A stretch of DNA of 64,000 bases. Origin: Paenibacillus_AR sp051594765 (GTDB lineage: Bacteria; Bacillota; Bacilli; Paenibacillales; NBRC-103111). The stretch lies in contig NZ_JBPPGJ010000009.1 of assembly GCF_051594765.1 (NCBI RefSeq), positions 124,001 to 188,000 of the forward strand. The letters are read 5' to 3'. Positions 7,603-15,249 of this stretch are shown here, piece by piece (the stretch's first letter is position 1; each line of letters opens with the position of its first letter). The notes beneath the pieces are model-generated. The model had not been told where the DNA came from and searched no databases. It saw nothing but the letters and a program-made list of their open reading frames with translations. A program made the position numbers and the translations under genes.

Positions 7603-8667
7603 ATGAGTTTGGCCTTGCCCCATATCGCCGGGATGCGCCGGTATCCGGCGGGGGTCGCTCCTGCAGACCCCGAACGTTCGGTTAAGCTGAATCAGAACGA
7701 AAGTCCTTATCCGCCGTCACCGAAGGTCCTTAAGGCACTGCAGGAGACCGGCGGCGATTCGCTCCGGCGCTATCCGGATGCGGCTTCGACGGAGCTACGC
7801 CGCGCTCTGGCCTCCCGCTACGGGGTATCGGAGGGGCAGGTGTTCTGCGGCAACGGCTCCAGCGAGATCATCTCGCTCATCATGAAGGTCTTCGTTGGGG
7901 CAGGGGGCCGGGTGGCCCTCCCGGATCCATCCTTCGACTATTACCACACGGCGGCGGTCTGCCAACAAGTGGAGGTGCTGCCCGTTCCCACCGGTGGGGA
8001 TTTCGAGATCGATACGGAGGGGCTCTTGTCCAGCGGAGCGGATGCGGTGGTGCTGATCAATCCCCATGCTCCGACAGGCCGGCTGCTCGGCCGGGAGGAG
8101 ATACGCCGGCTGGCCGACGGCTTCCACGGACTGGTTGTGGTGGACGAGGCCTACATGGAGTATGCCAAGGAGCGGGAGTCGGCGGCGGCCCTCTTGAAGA
8201 TCTGTCCCAACCTGCTGGTGCTCCGCACGTTCTCCAAGGCTTACGGCTTGTGCGGCGCCCGGATCGGATATGCGCTGACGGCACCCGAATCGGTAGAAGC
8301 TCTGGAAAAGGGCAAGGACCTGTACAACCTGAACGCGGTCAGCGCGAAGCTGGCCTTGGCGGCCTTATCAGACCCGGAGTACACGGCGCAGACGGTTCAA
8401 GCGGTGATCCGGACCCGGGAAGCTTTCATCGGCCGGTTGGAGGAACGGGGCTTCACCGTCCATCCCTCATGGACGAACTTCGTGCTCTGTTCGCCTCCGT
8501 CCGGTCCCGGCCGGCCCGATGCCTCCCGTCTTCAGACGCTGCTACAGGAGCGCGGCATCTATGTCCGTTATTTGGAGCATCCGAGATTGGCCGACAAGCT
8601 CCGAATCTCCATCGGTACGGACAGCGAGATGGAGCGGCTGTTGGAGGAGCTGGATGCATTAAGATGA
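7603..8667 (+). CDS. hisC: Histidinol-phosphate aminotransferase-type PLP enzyme (HisC-like)
   Basis: 354 residues from the ATG at 7603, which has GAGAGGAGG about 9 bases upstream; a GTG three codons earlier lies inside that ribosome-binding site. Fold-type I aminotransferase with LNQNESPYPPSP near the N-terminus, NPHAPTG for NPxxPTG, VVDEAYMEY, and the PLP lysine K212 in RTFSKAYGLCG with ARIGY, all HisC-like. HisC converts imidazole acetol-phosphate and glutamate to histidinol-phosphate. It is not in a his operon but divergent from a MocR regulator, so its physiological substrate may be another amino acid. Confidence 0.88.
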   Translation: MSLALPHIAGMRRYPAGVAPADPERSVKLNQNESPYPPSPKVLKALQETGGDSLRRYPDAASTELRRALASRYGVSEGQVFCGNGSSEIISLIMKVFVGAGGRVALPDPSFDYYHTAAVCQQVEVLPVPTGGDFEIDTEGLLSSGADAVVLINPHAPTGRLLGREEIRRLADGFHGLVVVDEAYMEYAKERESAAALLKICPNLLVLRTFSKAYGLCGARIGYALTAPESVEALEKGKDLYNLNAVSAKLALAALSDPEYTAQTVQAVIRTREAFIGRLEERGFTVHPSWTNFVLCSPPSGPGRPDASRLQTLLQERGIYVRYLEHPRLADKLRISIGTDSEMERLLEELDALR

Positions 8668-8809
8668 GGGGGATCCGGGATTGCCAGCGCCCAAAAACGG
8701 AATGCGAAGGTCTTGACGGCCCCTTCCCGGGCAACACTGAAGAGGCGAGGGCTGCAGCCGGCACATCCGGCCAGGCCTGCAGCTCAATGAAGGAAGGTGG
8801 AGGGACAGG

Positions 8810-9481
8810 GTGCTGTGGTCATGGATTGCCGGGCTCGGACTTCTCTTAGGGGCGGAACGGCCGGAGTGGCAGGCTCCAGAGGAGGCGGCACGGGCCGCAC
8901 AGAAGCTGAGCTTATGGAAGGGACATCCGGTGGAGGTGGAATGGAATGCGGAGGCCGGGACGCCGTCGAAGCTGACCGGGGCGATGGCCAAGCCGTCGAA
9001 GCATACGCCCGAATGGATCGCCTACGATTTCTTGGAACGGGCCAAGGTCCTGTATGGGCTGAAGCGGGTCCGGGAGGAGACCCGGATCACGGAGACCAGC
9101 AGGTCGGATTCGGGTTGGTCCCATGTCCGGGTGGAGCGCTTGCTCTATGGACGTCCCGTATGCGGGGATCAGCTGACGCTGGAGCTGGATCCGTCTGGAG
9201 TCATCGTCAAGGCGGAGGGCGTGTTTCACTCAGGCTTGGAGGCCCGCAGACTGCACCGGCCCATGTATCCGGCCTTATCCCCGGAGCGGGCGGCTGAAAC
9301 GGTTATGCAGCATGCCGGCCTATCGGGGATTCAAGACGAGCCGCAAGTGAACGCTTGTTATCTTCCCGGCCGGGAGGGCGTTCCGCTGGTCTATCGGGTG
9401 CGGCTGAAGCAGGCGCCGGGTACCGCCGACATGACGTGGACCGTCCATTCGATGACGGGGCGTGTGATCGAGGGCGGCTGA
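8810..9481 (+). CDS. Stand-alone thermolysin-propeptide-like (FTP/PepSY) protein
   Basis: 223 residues with a GTG start behind AAGGTGGAGGG. The N-terminus (LWSWIAGLGLLLG) is a short hydrophobic segment, so the protein may be exported or anchored. The rest resembles the propeptide of M4 metalloproteases: an FTP-like part with SHVRVERLLYGRPVCGDQLTLELDPSG (shortened here as two blocks around residues 105-130) and a PepSY-like C-terminal half ending in DMTWTVHSMTGRVIEGG. No HExxH protease domain follows. In the family such propeptides inhibit or chaperone the protease, so this may act on a protease encoded elsewhere. Confidence 0.68.
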   Translation: MLWSWIAGLGLLLGAERPEWQAPEEAARAAQKLSLWKGHPVEVEWNAEAGTPSKLTGAMAKPSKHTPEWIAYDFLERAKVLYGLKRVREETRITETSRSDSGWSHVRVERLLYGRPVCGDQLTLELDPSGVIVKAEGVFHSGLEARRLHRPMYPALSPERAAETVMQHAGLSGIQDEPQVNACYLPGREGVPLVYRVRLKQAPGTADMTWTVHSMTGRVIEGG

Positions 9482-9516
9482 CCGCTTGAACGGCCGGGAC
9501 GGCCGCCGCAGACAAA

Positions 9517-9562
9517 AACAAACGGTTGGGCAGGAGGTGCTCCTGTTCCAACCGTTTGTTTT
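9517..9562. terminator. Bidirectional intrinsic terminator
   Basis: AACAAACGGTTGG and CCAACCGTTTGTT form a long perfect stem around a 17-base loop, with a T-run on the right (TTTTTT) and an A-run on the left. It sits between convergent genes and serves both. Confidence 0.92.
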
Positions 9563-9587
9563 TTGGCCGTTCAGATGGGACTAGGGA

Positions 9588-9875
9588 TTAGACCCACTCC
9601 GCTTTTCGGATCAGCCGGTGCCGAAGGAGCTCCAGGATCAGATCCTCGTAATAGTCCTGTCGGACGATGATGCGATACCGGTGGTGATGGTAAGCGTAGA
9701 AGGAGGCGTCGGTAATGACCCGGTTGCTCTCAAAATCATGCTGGATCCGCTTCATGGCGGACGTATCGGGATGCTCTCCCGCGAACTGGAGCTCCAGCTC
9801 GATCTCCTGCGGCGTCCCTCCCGGAAGCTCCCGGATGGACACCTTGGCCTCGTCGGCTTCGTAGTTTAAGCGCAT
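9588..9875 (-). CDS. Conserved small cytosolic protein of unknown function
   Basis: 95 residues, not recognised. It is acidic in the first half, has no signal or membrane segment, and carries an aromatic/histidine-rich stretch (FYAYHHHRYRIIV) before a C-terminal helix. The start has AAGGAGGGG 7 bases upstream. It begins only 16 bases after the stop of the ArsB/NhaD-type transporter on the same strand and shares its downstream terminator, so the two are probably co-transcribed. Confidence 0.75.
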   Translation of the reverse strand: MRLNYEADEAKVSIRELPGGTPQEIELELQFAGEHPDTSAMKRIQHDFESNRVITDASFYAYHHHRYRIIVRQDYYEDLILELLRHRLIRKAEWV

Positions 9876-9891
9876 GCGAACCCCTCCTTTT

Positions 9892-11172
9892 TCAGATCAA
9901 ATACCGGATGTAGATATAGGCGCTGGAGAGCGCGACGGACAGAAGCATCAGCGGAAAGCCATACTTCAAGTACTGGACGAACTTGATGGGGTGCCCCTCC
10001 TTGCCGGACATGCCCGCTACGATCAGGTTGGCGCTGGCTCCGATCAGAGTGCCGTTGCCTCCCAGACAGGCGCCCAGCGCCAGGCTCCACCAGAGGGGCT
10101 CCAGGTCGGAAACGCCCATCTGGCCCATCTCCTGAATCATCGGAATCATGGTCGCCACGAACGGAATATTGTCCAGGAAGGCCGAGGCGATGGCGGACAG
10201 CCACAGAATCAGCATGGACGTGGTGGTCACGTTGCCGCCCGTCAGCTCGATAGCCTCGGCAGCCATCCGGGAGATGACGCCGGTCTCCACCAGTCCCGCT
10301 ACCAGCACGAACAGGCCGACGAAGAAGAAGATGGTGGTCCATTCCACCTTGGCGAAGGCCTCCTCCATGGCATGCTCTCCGGTCAGGAGGAGCAGCAGGA
10401 AGGCGCCGGCCAGCGCCACGGTTGCCGATTCCAGATGCAGCAGCTGGTGCAGGAAGAAGCCCAGGATGGTCAGGCCCAGGGCGGTAAGGCTCTTGATGAG
10501 CAGAGGGCGGTTCGTCAGAACCTCCTTCTCCTCCATCTGCATGATGCTTCTCTGCAGCTCCGGGGTGGTGCGGATCTGCTTGCGGAAGAGCCAAATAAAG
10601 ACGGGAATGTGGATGGCCATGATGACCGCGGCGATCGGTGCCAGGTTCGTGATGAAGGCCATGAAGGTCAGCTCCTTCACGGCGCTGCCGATCATGATGT
10701 TCGGCGGGTCGCCGATCAGGGTGGCGGTGCCGCCGATGTTGGAGGCCATGATCTGGGTGATCAGATAAGGCACGGGATTCACCCGAAGCTGCCGCGTTAT
10801 GCTGAACGTGACCGGCACCATCAGGAGCACGGTTGTTACATTGTCCAGGAAGGCGGAGCCCACGGCCGTGATCAGACTCAGGAAGACCAGAATGCGGACG
10901 GGGTCGCCGTTGGCTTTTTTGGCGGCGAGGATGGCGATGTACTTGAAGAGTCCCGTCTCGGCCGTAATGTTCACGATGATCATCATGCCCACCAAGAGTC
11001 CCAGCGTGTTGAAGTCGATGTGGTGCAGAGCGGATTCCTGGTCGACGATGCCCAGCACCACCATGAGCACGCCGCCCAGCATGGCGATGATGGTCCGGTG
11101 AATCTTCTCCGCGATGATCATGCCGTAGGTGATGAGAAATAATCCGATGGCGATAAGAGCTTGCTGTTCCAT
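9892..11172 (-). CDS. ArsB/NhaD-type ion transporter (SLC13-like permease)
   Basis: 426 residues from the ATG at 11172, which is preceded by AGGAGGAGTT. About 11-12 membrane helices, with the paired family signatures AFLDNVTTVLLMVPVT and AFLDNIPFVATMIPMI, and NIGGTATLIGDPPN / GGNGTLIGASAN repeats in the two halves. This is the ion-transporter superfamily that contains NhaD Na+/H+ antiporters, ArsB and citrate carriers. The substrate cannot be fixed from sequence. A strong promoter and a switch-like leader precede it. Confidence 0.88.
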   Translation of the reverse strand: MEQQALIAIGLFLITYGMIIAEKIHRTIIAMLGGVLMVVLGIVDQESALHHIDFNTLGLLVGMMIIVNITAETGLFKYIAILAAKKANGDPVRILVFLSLITAVGSAFLDNVTTVLLMVPVTFSITRQLRVNPVPYLITQIMASNIGGTATLIGDPPNIMIGSAVKELTFMAFITNLAPIAAVIMAIHIPVFIWLFRKQIRTTPELQRSIMQMEEKEVLTNRPLLIKSLTALGLTILGFFLHQLLHLESATVALAGAFLLLLLTGEHAMEEAFAKVEWTTIFFFVGLFVLVAGLVETGVISRMAAEAIELTGGNVTTTSMLILWLSAIASAFLDNIPFVATMIPMIQEMGQMGVSDLEPLWWSLALGACLGGNGTLIGASANLIVAGMSGKEGHPIKFVQYLKYGFPLMLLSVALSSAYIYIRYLI

Positions 11173-11218
11173 AACTCCTCCTGTTTTCATGGGACGGCCC
11201 GGTATGGCTATAGGTTCC

Positions 11219-11288
11219 GCCAATCGGCGGGCGCTTATGTCAGGAGAAGGCAAAAAATGACAAAAAGAGCCCACCGATTGGCAGGCTC
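11219..11288 (-). promoter_or_regulatory. Attenuator-like leader of the ArsB/NhaD transporter gene
   Basis: On the minus strand GAGCC...GGCTC (11267-11288) forms a GC-rich hairpin with an AATC loop followed by TTTTTGTCATTTTTT, an intrinsic terminator in the 5' leader. A second segment downstream (11219-11231) is complementary over 13 bp, with one G-U pair, to 11270-11282 inside that hairpin. So the leader can fold either as the terminator or as an antiterminator-like long hairpin. No known riboswitch core was recognised. Confidence 0.6.
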
Positions 11289-11319
11289 CTCCGGGTGTTC
11301 CAGTATGATATTTATCATT

Positions 11320-11348
11320 ATTATAAGGGAGCATCCGGCCTTTGTAAA
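11320..11348 (-). promoter_or_regulatory. SigA-type promoter for the transporter
   Basis: TTTACA (-35, read leftward at 11343-11348) and TATAAT (-10, 11320-11325) with a 17-bp spacer, near consensus. The predicted start leaves a leader of about 140 bases before the ATG at 11172. Confidence 0.8.
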
Positions 11349-11398
11349 GGCAGGGAAGGCCCGACGGATCGCCCCTGAGCGGTGTAACGCCAAAGACG

Positions 11399-11440
11399 AA
11401 CAGCCCGGCTACCCTCAAGAGGGAGCGGCCGGGCTGTTTG
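11399..11440 (-). terminator. GC-rich hairpin downstream of the 50-residue ORF
   Basis: AACAGCCCGGC and GCCGGGCTGTT pair around a loop that itself holds CCCTC/GAGGG. Read leftward it is followed by TTCGTCTTTG, a poor U-tract. It probably ends transcription of the small ORF upstream of the transporter promoter. Confidence 0.5.
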
Positions 11441-11464
11441 ACATTGTTGAAGGGCCCGGCGGGG

Positions 11465-11617
11465 TTACCAGAAGAAGGAAAGGGCTAGGATTCCAACGGA
11501 AGCATGGAATGCGATATCGAGCCAGGATTTATGGCTGCTGCTTGCCAGCTGGAAGGCCTTGTATGCGGAGCGGACAATCACAACGATCAAAGCGCCCTCA
11601 AGCAAAAGATGCGGCAT
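11465..11617 (-). CDS. Small 50-residue putative membrane protein
   Basis: An ATG at 11617 with GGGAGG 9 bases upstream opens a 50-codon frame ending in TAA. It reads MPHLLLEGALIVVIV, then a short polar stretch with SSSHKSW, then a second hydrophobic run DIAFHASVGILALSFFW. This predicts two short membrane segments. Good ribosome-binding site, terminator-like hairpin 25 bases after the stop and hydrophobic pattern support it; no family was recognised. Confidence 0.55.
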   Translation of the reverse strand: MPHLLLEGALIVVIVRSAYKAFQLASSSHKSWLDIAFHASVGILALSFFW

Positions 11618-11842
11618 CCGGTTCGACCTCCCTTCCCGGGGATTATGGGGATTTCCTTATGGATAATATTCGGGGAAGGGCCGGTCTATAAGGGGGGATA
11701 TACAAGGCGCAGGGAAAACGGGCTCCATCTAGGCCAGTCGATGCCGGTCACATCTATCCCTTCCGCTAACCTCCGGCAAGGCGATGAACCCTTCCCGCAT
11801 CCATGCTATAATTCTAGTAAATAGGCAAACAGGAGGGCTCCC

Positions 11843-12373
11843 ATGAAAAAATGGATCATCGGAACAGCCGTAGTCCTGCTCCTCGTCTTCGCTGTCTACC
11901 GGTGGGGGATGAGCTATGCGGCGGACCGGATCGTGGATCAGATCGCCGACGAGATGCTGCCCCCTGCGGAGATCGAGAAGCTGAAGAACGACCCCGACGT
12001 CAAGAAGGCTATTGAGGAGAACTTCACCCCCGAGGAAGTGAAGCAGATCTACGCCGGGCAGCCGGCCGGCGGAAAATCGCCGGCTTCCACCCCCGCAGCG
12101 GGTATCGCCTCGCCCGGGGCCAAGCCGTCCGGTACGGCAGCACCGGCAGCATCGGCGGCGAAGGTCATGGATAAGGATGAAGCGCTGTCGCTGCTGATGA
12201 AGAAATTTTCGCTGGCCGAGATCAAGGGTCTGGCCCAGAAGGCCGCCGACGGTCTGACGGACGCGGAGAAGACGGAGCTGCAGAACACCATCAATGCCCG
12301 CCTGACACCCGAGGAACTGGAGCGGTTGAAGGTGACGGCCCTGCTGGAGCTGATGAAGAGGGACATGCAGTAG
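11843..12373 (+). CDS. Membrane-anchored protein with Ala/Pro linker, unknown function
   Basis: 176 residues. An N-terminal membrane anchor (residues 4-20, WIIGTAVVLLLVFAVYR) is followed by a helical region with EIEKLKNDPDVKKAIEENF, a low-complexity Ala/Pro/Ser/Gly linker (about 73-106), and a C-terminal helical domain with two similar phrases, LTDAEKTELQ and LTPEELERLK. AGGAGGG precedes the ATG and a TATAAT (11807-11812) lies 30 bases further up. A terminator follows. Not recognised; it looks like an extracytoplasmic helical protein. Confidence 0.75.
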   Translation: MKKWIIGTAVVLLLVFAVYRWGMSYAADRIVDQIADEMLPPAEIEKLKNDPDVKKAIEENFTPEEVKQIYAGQPAGGKSPASTPAAGIASPGAKPSGTAAPAASAAKVMDKDEALSLLMKKFSLAEIKGLAQKAADGLTDAEKTELQNTINARLTPEELERLKVTALLELMKRDMQ

Positions 12374-12402
12374 GGGCGGGGAATGAAACGTTATACAGCG
12401 AG

Positions 12403-12433
12403 AAGGACACCTGGCGGAGGGTGTCCTTTTTTG
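12403..12433 (+). terminator. Intrinsic terminator
   Basis: AAGGACAC and GTGTCCTT pair around a 10-base loop and run directly into TTTTTTG. Confidence 0.92.
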
Positions 12434-12437
12434 CGCC

Positions 12438-12690
12438 GAGTTAAGGCGGTGAGTCGCCTTAACTCGGCGCTCGCAGCTGAGCGCGGGAGAATATGGCTAT
12501 GAGCCGCCTTAAGCTTAGGAGAAGCCCTGCACAGGGCCACTGGCGTCAGAGTTAAGGTTGTGAGTCGCCTTAACTCGTCGTACATCGCCGGGAGCGGGAG
12601 AATAAGGCTATGAGCCGCCTTAAGCGTGGGGGGAGGAACCCGGTACCGGAGCACCGGCGTTGGAGTTAAGGCGGCGTATCGGGTCAATTG
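12438..12690. repeat. Tandem repeat of about 111-114 bp, two copies plus a partial third
   Basis: Units start with GAGTTAAGG at 12438, 12549 and 12663. Copies one and two share GTGAGTCGCCTTAACTC, GCGGGAGAATA and GGCTATGAGCCGCCTTAAGC in the same order; the third stops after about 15-20 bases. Each full unit contains a dyad (GAGTTAAGG...CCTTAACTC) and a later second CCGCCTTAAGC. It fills the 388-bp gap between two genes. No coding potential was seen. Confidence 0.8.
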
Positions 12691-12761
12691 CGGTCTGCGT
12701 CTGTCAACCCGTTGGATGCTGTCATCGTCTAATCTGCAGAGGAAAAGGATGGTGGTGCACG

Positions 12762-14045
12762 ATGGGAAAGGTATGGGCAGGTATGGGGCTGACGTTGGCC
12801 GCCGTTGCGGCGGCGGCTGGAATCGCTTGGGGGTGGAGCGGTCTCGGAGGAGGTGCGGAGGCATCGGCGGACCCGGTCCAGACCGGCCGCACGGAGGGGG
12901 TTCCGGCCGGGCACGAAGCCGGAACGTCGGGGGTCGCCCTCGACGGGGAGCGGGGAGCGGCGCAGGAGACGCAGCCGGACCGTATATCCGAAGGCGTCGC
13001 TATTCCGGCTCCGTCTCCGGCCGCTCTCCATTCAGAGCCGCAGCCAGCCGCATCTGCGCCTGCCATTCCACTTGTGGCGTACGACGGTCCGGTGGAGCAC
13101 ATCTTTTTTCACCCGTTGGTCGTGTATCCGGAACGGGCCTTCGACGGGGACCGGATGTCGGCAGGCTATGATGATTGGTTCGTCACGGTGCCGGAATTCA
13201 AGTCCATTCTGTCCGACCTGTACGCCAACGGGTATCTGCTGGTGGATATCCGCTCGCTGTATGAGGAGGTCCCCGGGGACGGGGACGGCGGTACGGAGAA
13301 CGTACTCCGTCTTCGGAAGCTCCGGCTGCCGGACGGCAAAAAGCCGCTGGTGCTGTCAGTCGACGATCTGAATTATTACACCTACATGCGTCAGAACGGA
13401 AATGCTTACAAGCTGGTGCTGGACGAAGAGGGACGCACGGCGGCGTATTCCGTGGACGGGGCCGGCCGGGAGCGGGTGAGCCGGGAGGATGAGCTGGTGC
13501 CCCTGGTCGATGCGTTCGTGGAAGAGCACCCGGACTTCTCCTTCGAGGGGGCCAAGGGGGTGCTGGCGGTAACGGGGTACGAAGGCCTGCTCGGCTACCG
13601 GACGGACCTGACGGATGCCCCCGGCTACGAATCGGAAAAAGCCGCCGCCCTCCGCGTCGTCGCCCGTCTGAAGGACACGGGGTGGAGCTTCGCTTCCCAC
13701 AGCTGGGGCCATCCGGACGCCGCCAAGGCCGATGCCGCCCGGCTCGCGCAGGATACCGCCCGGTGGAAGCGGGAGGTGGAGCCGCTTACCGGTCCGACGC
13801 CAGTCTACATCTACCCGTACGGCTCCCGGTTGTCCCATGGGGACCCGAAGTTCAGGATTCTCGCCGAGGCGGGCTTCCGCTTCTTCTGCGGCGTGGGGCC
13901 ATCCCCTTATCTGAAGGCGGACGGGAGCGCCGTCGAGATGGACCGGCGGCACGTGGACGGGGTGGCGCTGCGGACCCAAGGGGCCCGGCTGGCGCCGCTG
14001 TTCGACGCCAAAAAGGCCTTCGATTCCCGAAGGCCCAAACGGTAG
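12762..14045 (+). CDS. Membrane-anchored polysaccharide deacetylase (NodB fold)
   Basis: 427 residues from the ATG at 12762 (AGGATGG 9 bases upstream). Residues 5-27 form a signal anchor, followed by a low-complexity Ala/Gly/Pro spacer (about 30-100) that would cross the cell wall. The catalytic domain shows the NodB metal set D201-D202 in LSVDDLNYY and H313-SWG-H317 in ASHSWGHPD, then IYPYGSR. NodB-type enzymes remove acetyl groups from N-acetylglucosamine polymers such as peptidoglycan. The actual polymer is not known. Confidence 0.88.
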   Translation: MGKVWAGMGLTLAAVAAAAGIAWGWSGLGGGAEASADPVQTGRTEGVPAGHEAGTSGVALDGERGAAQETQPDRISEGVAIPAPSPAALHSEPQPAASAPAIPLVAYDGPVEHIFFHPLVVYPERAFDGDRMSAGYDDWFVTVPEFKSILSDLYANGYLLVDIRSLYEEVPGDGDGGTENVLRLRKLRLPDGKKPLVLSVDDLNYYTYMRQNGNAYKLVLDEEGRTAAYSVDGAGRERVSREDELVPLVDAFVEEHPDFSFEGAKGVLAVTGYEGLLGYRTDLTDAPGYESEKAAALRVVARLKDTGWSFASHSWGHPDAAKADAARLAQDTARWKREVEPLTGPTPVYIYPYGSRLSHGDPKFRILAEAGFRFFCGVGPSPYLKADGSAVEMDRRHVDGVALRTQGARLAPLFDAKKAFDSRRPKR

Positions 14046-14061
14046 GGAGCTGGCCGGCAGG

Positions 14062-14307
14062 TCAGCTCTCCATATTTTCACACATGTAATCCAGCGCCTC
14101 CTCCTCGTCCTTGCCCTTGGTCTGAATGGTGACGACGGTGCCCTTCTTCAGCGGAAACAGCATCATGCCCAGGAGGCTCTTCACATCGATGGTGGCCTCC
14201 TTGACCTTCAGGATGATATCGGAGTGGAACCGTCCGGCATTCAGGGAGATCCGCTTCAGGTCATCGGAAGTGAAATCGGCAGCAATGGTGATGTCGTGCA
14301 CGCGCAT
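14062..14307 (-). CDS. HPr-like protein without the phosphorylatable histidine (Crh-like)
   Basis: 81 residues, HPr length. The C-terminal two thirds align well with HPr: DVKSLLGMMLFPLKKGTVVTI matches the DLKSIMGVMSL region, so S44 sits where the regulatory Ser46 is. The active-site loop GIHARPA is replaced by TSDDLKR, with Asp15 at the His15 position, so it cannot carry phosphate in sugar transport. Crh of B. subtilis has the same logic (Gln at 15) and works as a CcpA corepressor. Start has GGAGGGG at good spacing. Regulatory role is inferred. Confidence 0.8.
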   Translation of the reverse strand: MRVHDITIAADFTSDDLKRISLNAGRFHSDIILKVKEATIDVKSLLGMMLFPLKKGTVVTIQTKGKDEEEALDYMCENMES

Positions 14308-14383
14308 GCTTACAACCCCTCCAAGAAGATTTAGTTCGATTTTAGCACCGGCGGTGCGGACTGGAAAGGGCGGTGTCTGTCAT

Positions 14384-14908
14384 TCAAGGTTGGTTTGTGA
14401 GTTCGCCAAGCTCTTTTTGATATTGAGCAATTTCGTTCTGATATTCAGTTATTTTTCGATTTCCTGCATGAAAGAACTCTTCAGTAAGATCAATTTCCAT
14501 AGCTCTTTGTGTAGCAGTAATCATAGAGTAATTATACTTTATTTTTTCCAGTAATTTGGCGATCTTCTCTTCCTTTGATACAGTTTGCCCCGGGCTGGGG
14601 GCTGGGGATGATACAGGTGTAGATGCAGGTGCATGTGTTGGTGTTGGTGAAGGCTGTACCTTGGTCATCATAACCCCAAGTCGTTCATCGAAAGAGACTG
14701 TATATCCAGTAGCTTCACCGAAAGCCCTGACAGGCAAGAATGTTCGATCATCGACCATAATTGCTGGGACATCCAGACTATTACCATTGACTGAAACGTT
14801 ATACAAAGCAGATACAGGTTTGCCCAATATACTGGAAATCTCGGCATGTGCCGAAAGGGCTGTGGCAAGAGTAAAACCAGCTAGTCCCCCAACTATGTAC
14901 TTTTTCAT
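14384..14908 (-). CDS. Secreted stalk-domain (copper amine oxidase N-terminal-like) protein
   Basis: 174 residues with a signal peptide (MKKYIVGGLAGFTLATALSAHA). Residues about 37-85 form the short beta stalk domain typical of Paenibacillaceae surface proteins (VNGNSLDVPAIMVDDRTFLPVRAFGEATGY). Then comes a Pro/Ser/Thr linker (about 86-108) and a charged helical tail. Base composition is clearly more AT-rich than its neighbours, suggesting later acquisition. TATAAT on the minus strand at 14938-14943 is a candidate -10. Confidence 0.82.
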   Translation of the reverse strand: MKKYIVGGLAGFTLATALSAHAEISSILGKPVSALYNVSVNGNSLDVPAIMVDDRTFLPVRAFGEATGYTVSFDERLGVMMTKVQPSPTPTHAPASTPVSSPAPSPGQTVSKEEKIAKLLEKIKYNYSMITATQRAMEIDLTEEFFHAGNRKITEYQNEIAQYQKELGELTNQP

Positions 14909-15249
14909 CTTTTCGCTTCCTTATCCAGTTTTCTTCCATTATACAACTAAGGGGAAGCCCTGAGAATGCATACAATGGAAAAAAAGAACCCGCGTCCTCG
15001 AGGGCTGCGGGTTTAATAGTTCGGAGCCCCTCGCGGGGCCCCTTCATGGGAGAGGAGAAACCGGACGAAGAGTTATTGGGGAAAATAAGTCTTCTTCCTG
15101 GTTGTCTACGGCATCCTTCGACGCCGATATCTTCATGATCCCCCGTTTTGGATAAAATATACATCGTCCTTGAAATATTTTGAGAAATTCTCCGGGAATG
15201 TGATACTATAGGCAACGATGGAACGAATGGAGCGGGTGAAGAGACAACG
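14909..15249. other. Intergenic region with terminator and rsmD promoter
   Basis: Contains the leftward promoter of the stalk-domain gene, a hairpin AACCCGC / GCGGGTT (14987-15013) followed by TTTAAT, a second GC hairpin (CCCC/GGGG near 15026-15042), and a probable SigA promoter for rsmD: TTGAGA (15180-15185) and TACTAT (15204-15209), spacer 18. No coding frame was seen. Confidence 0.6.

Noticed and set aside
9874..11142. Open frame of 422 codons opposite the ArsB/NhaD-type transporter
   Set aside because: Product is His/Gln/Asp-rich antisense of membrane helices; the minus-strand transporter has family motifs, promoter and ribosome-binding site.
12438..12690. CRISPR array
   Set aside because: Only two full units of over 100 bp with no short unique spacers and no cas genes; better called a tandem repeat.
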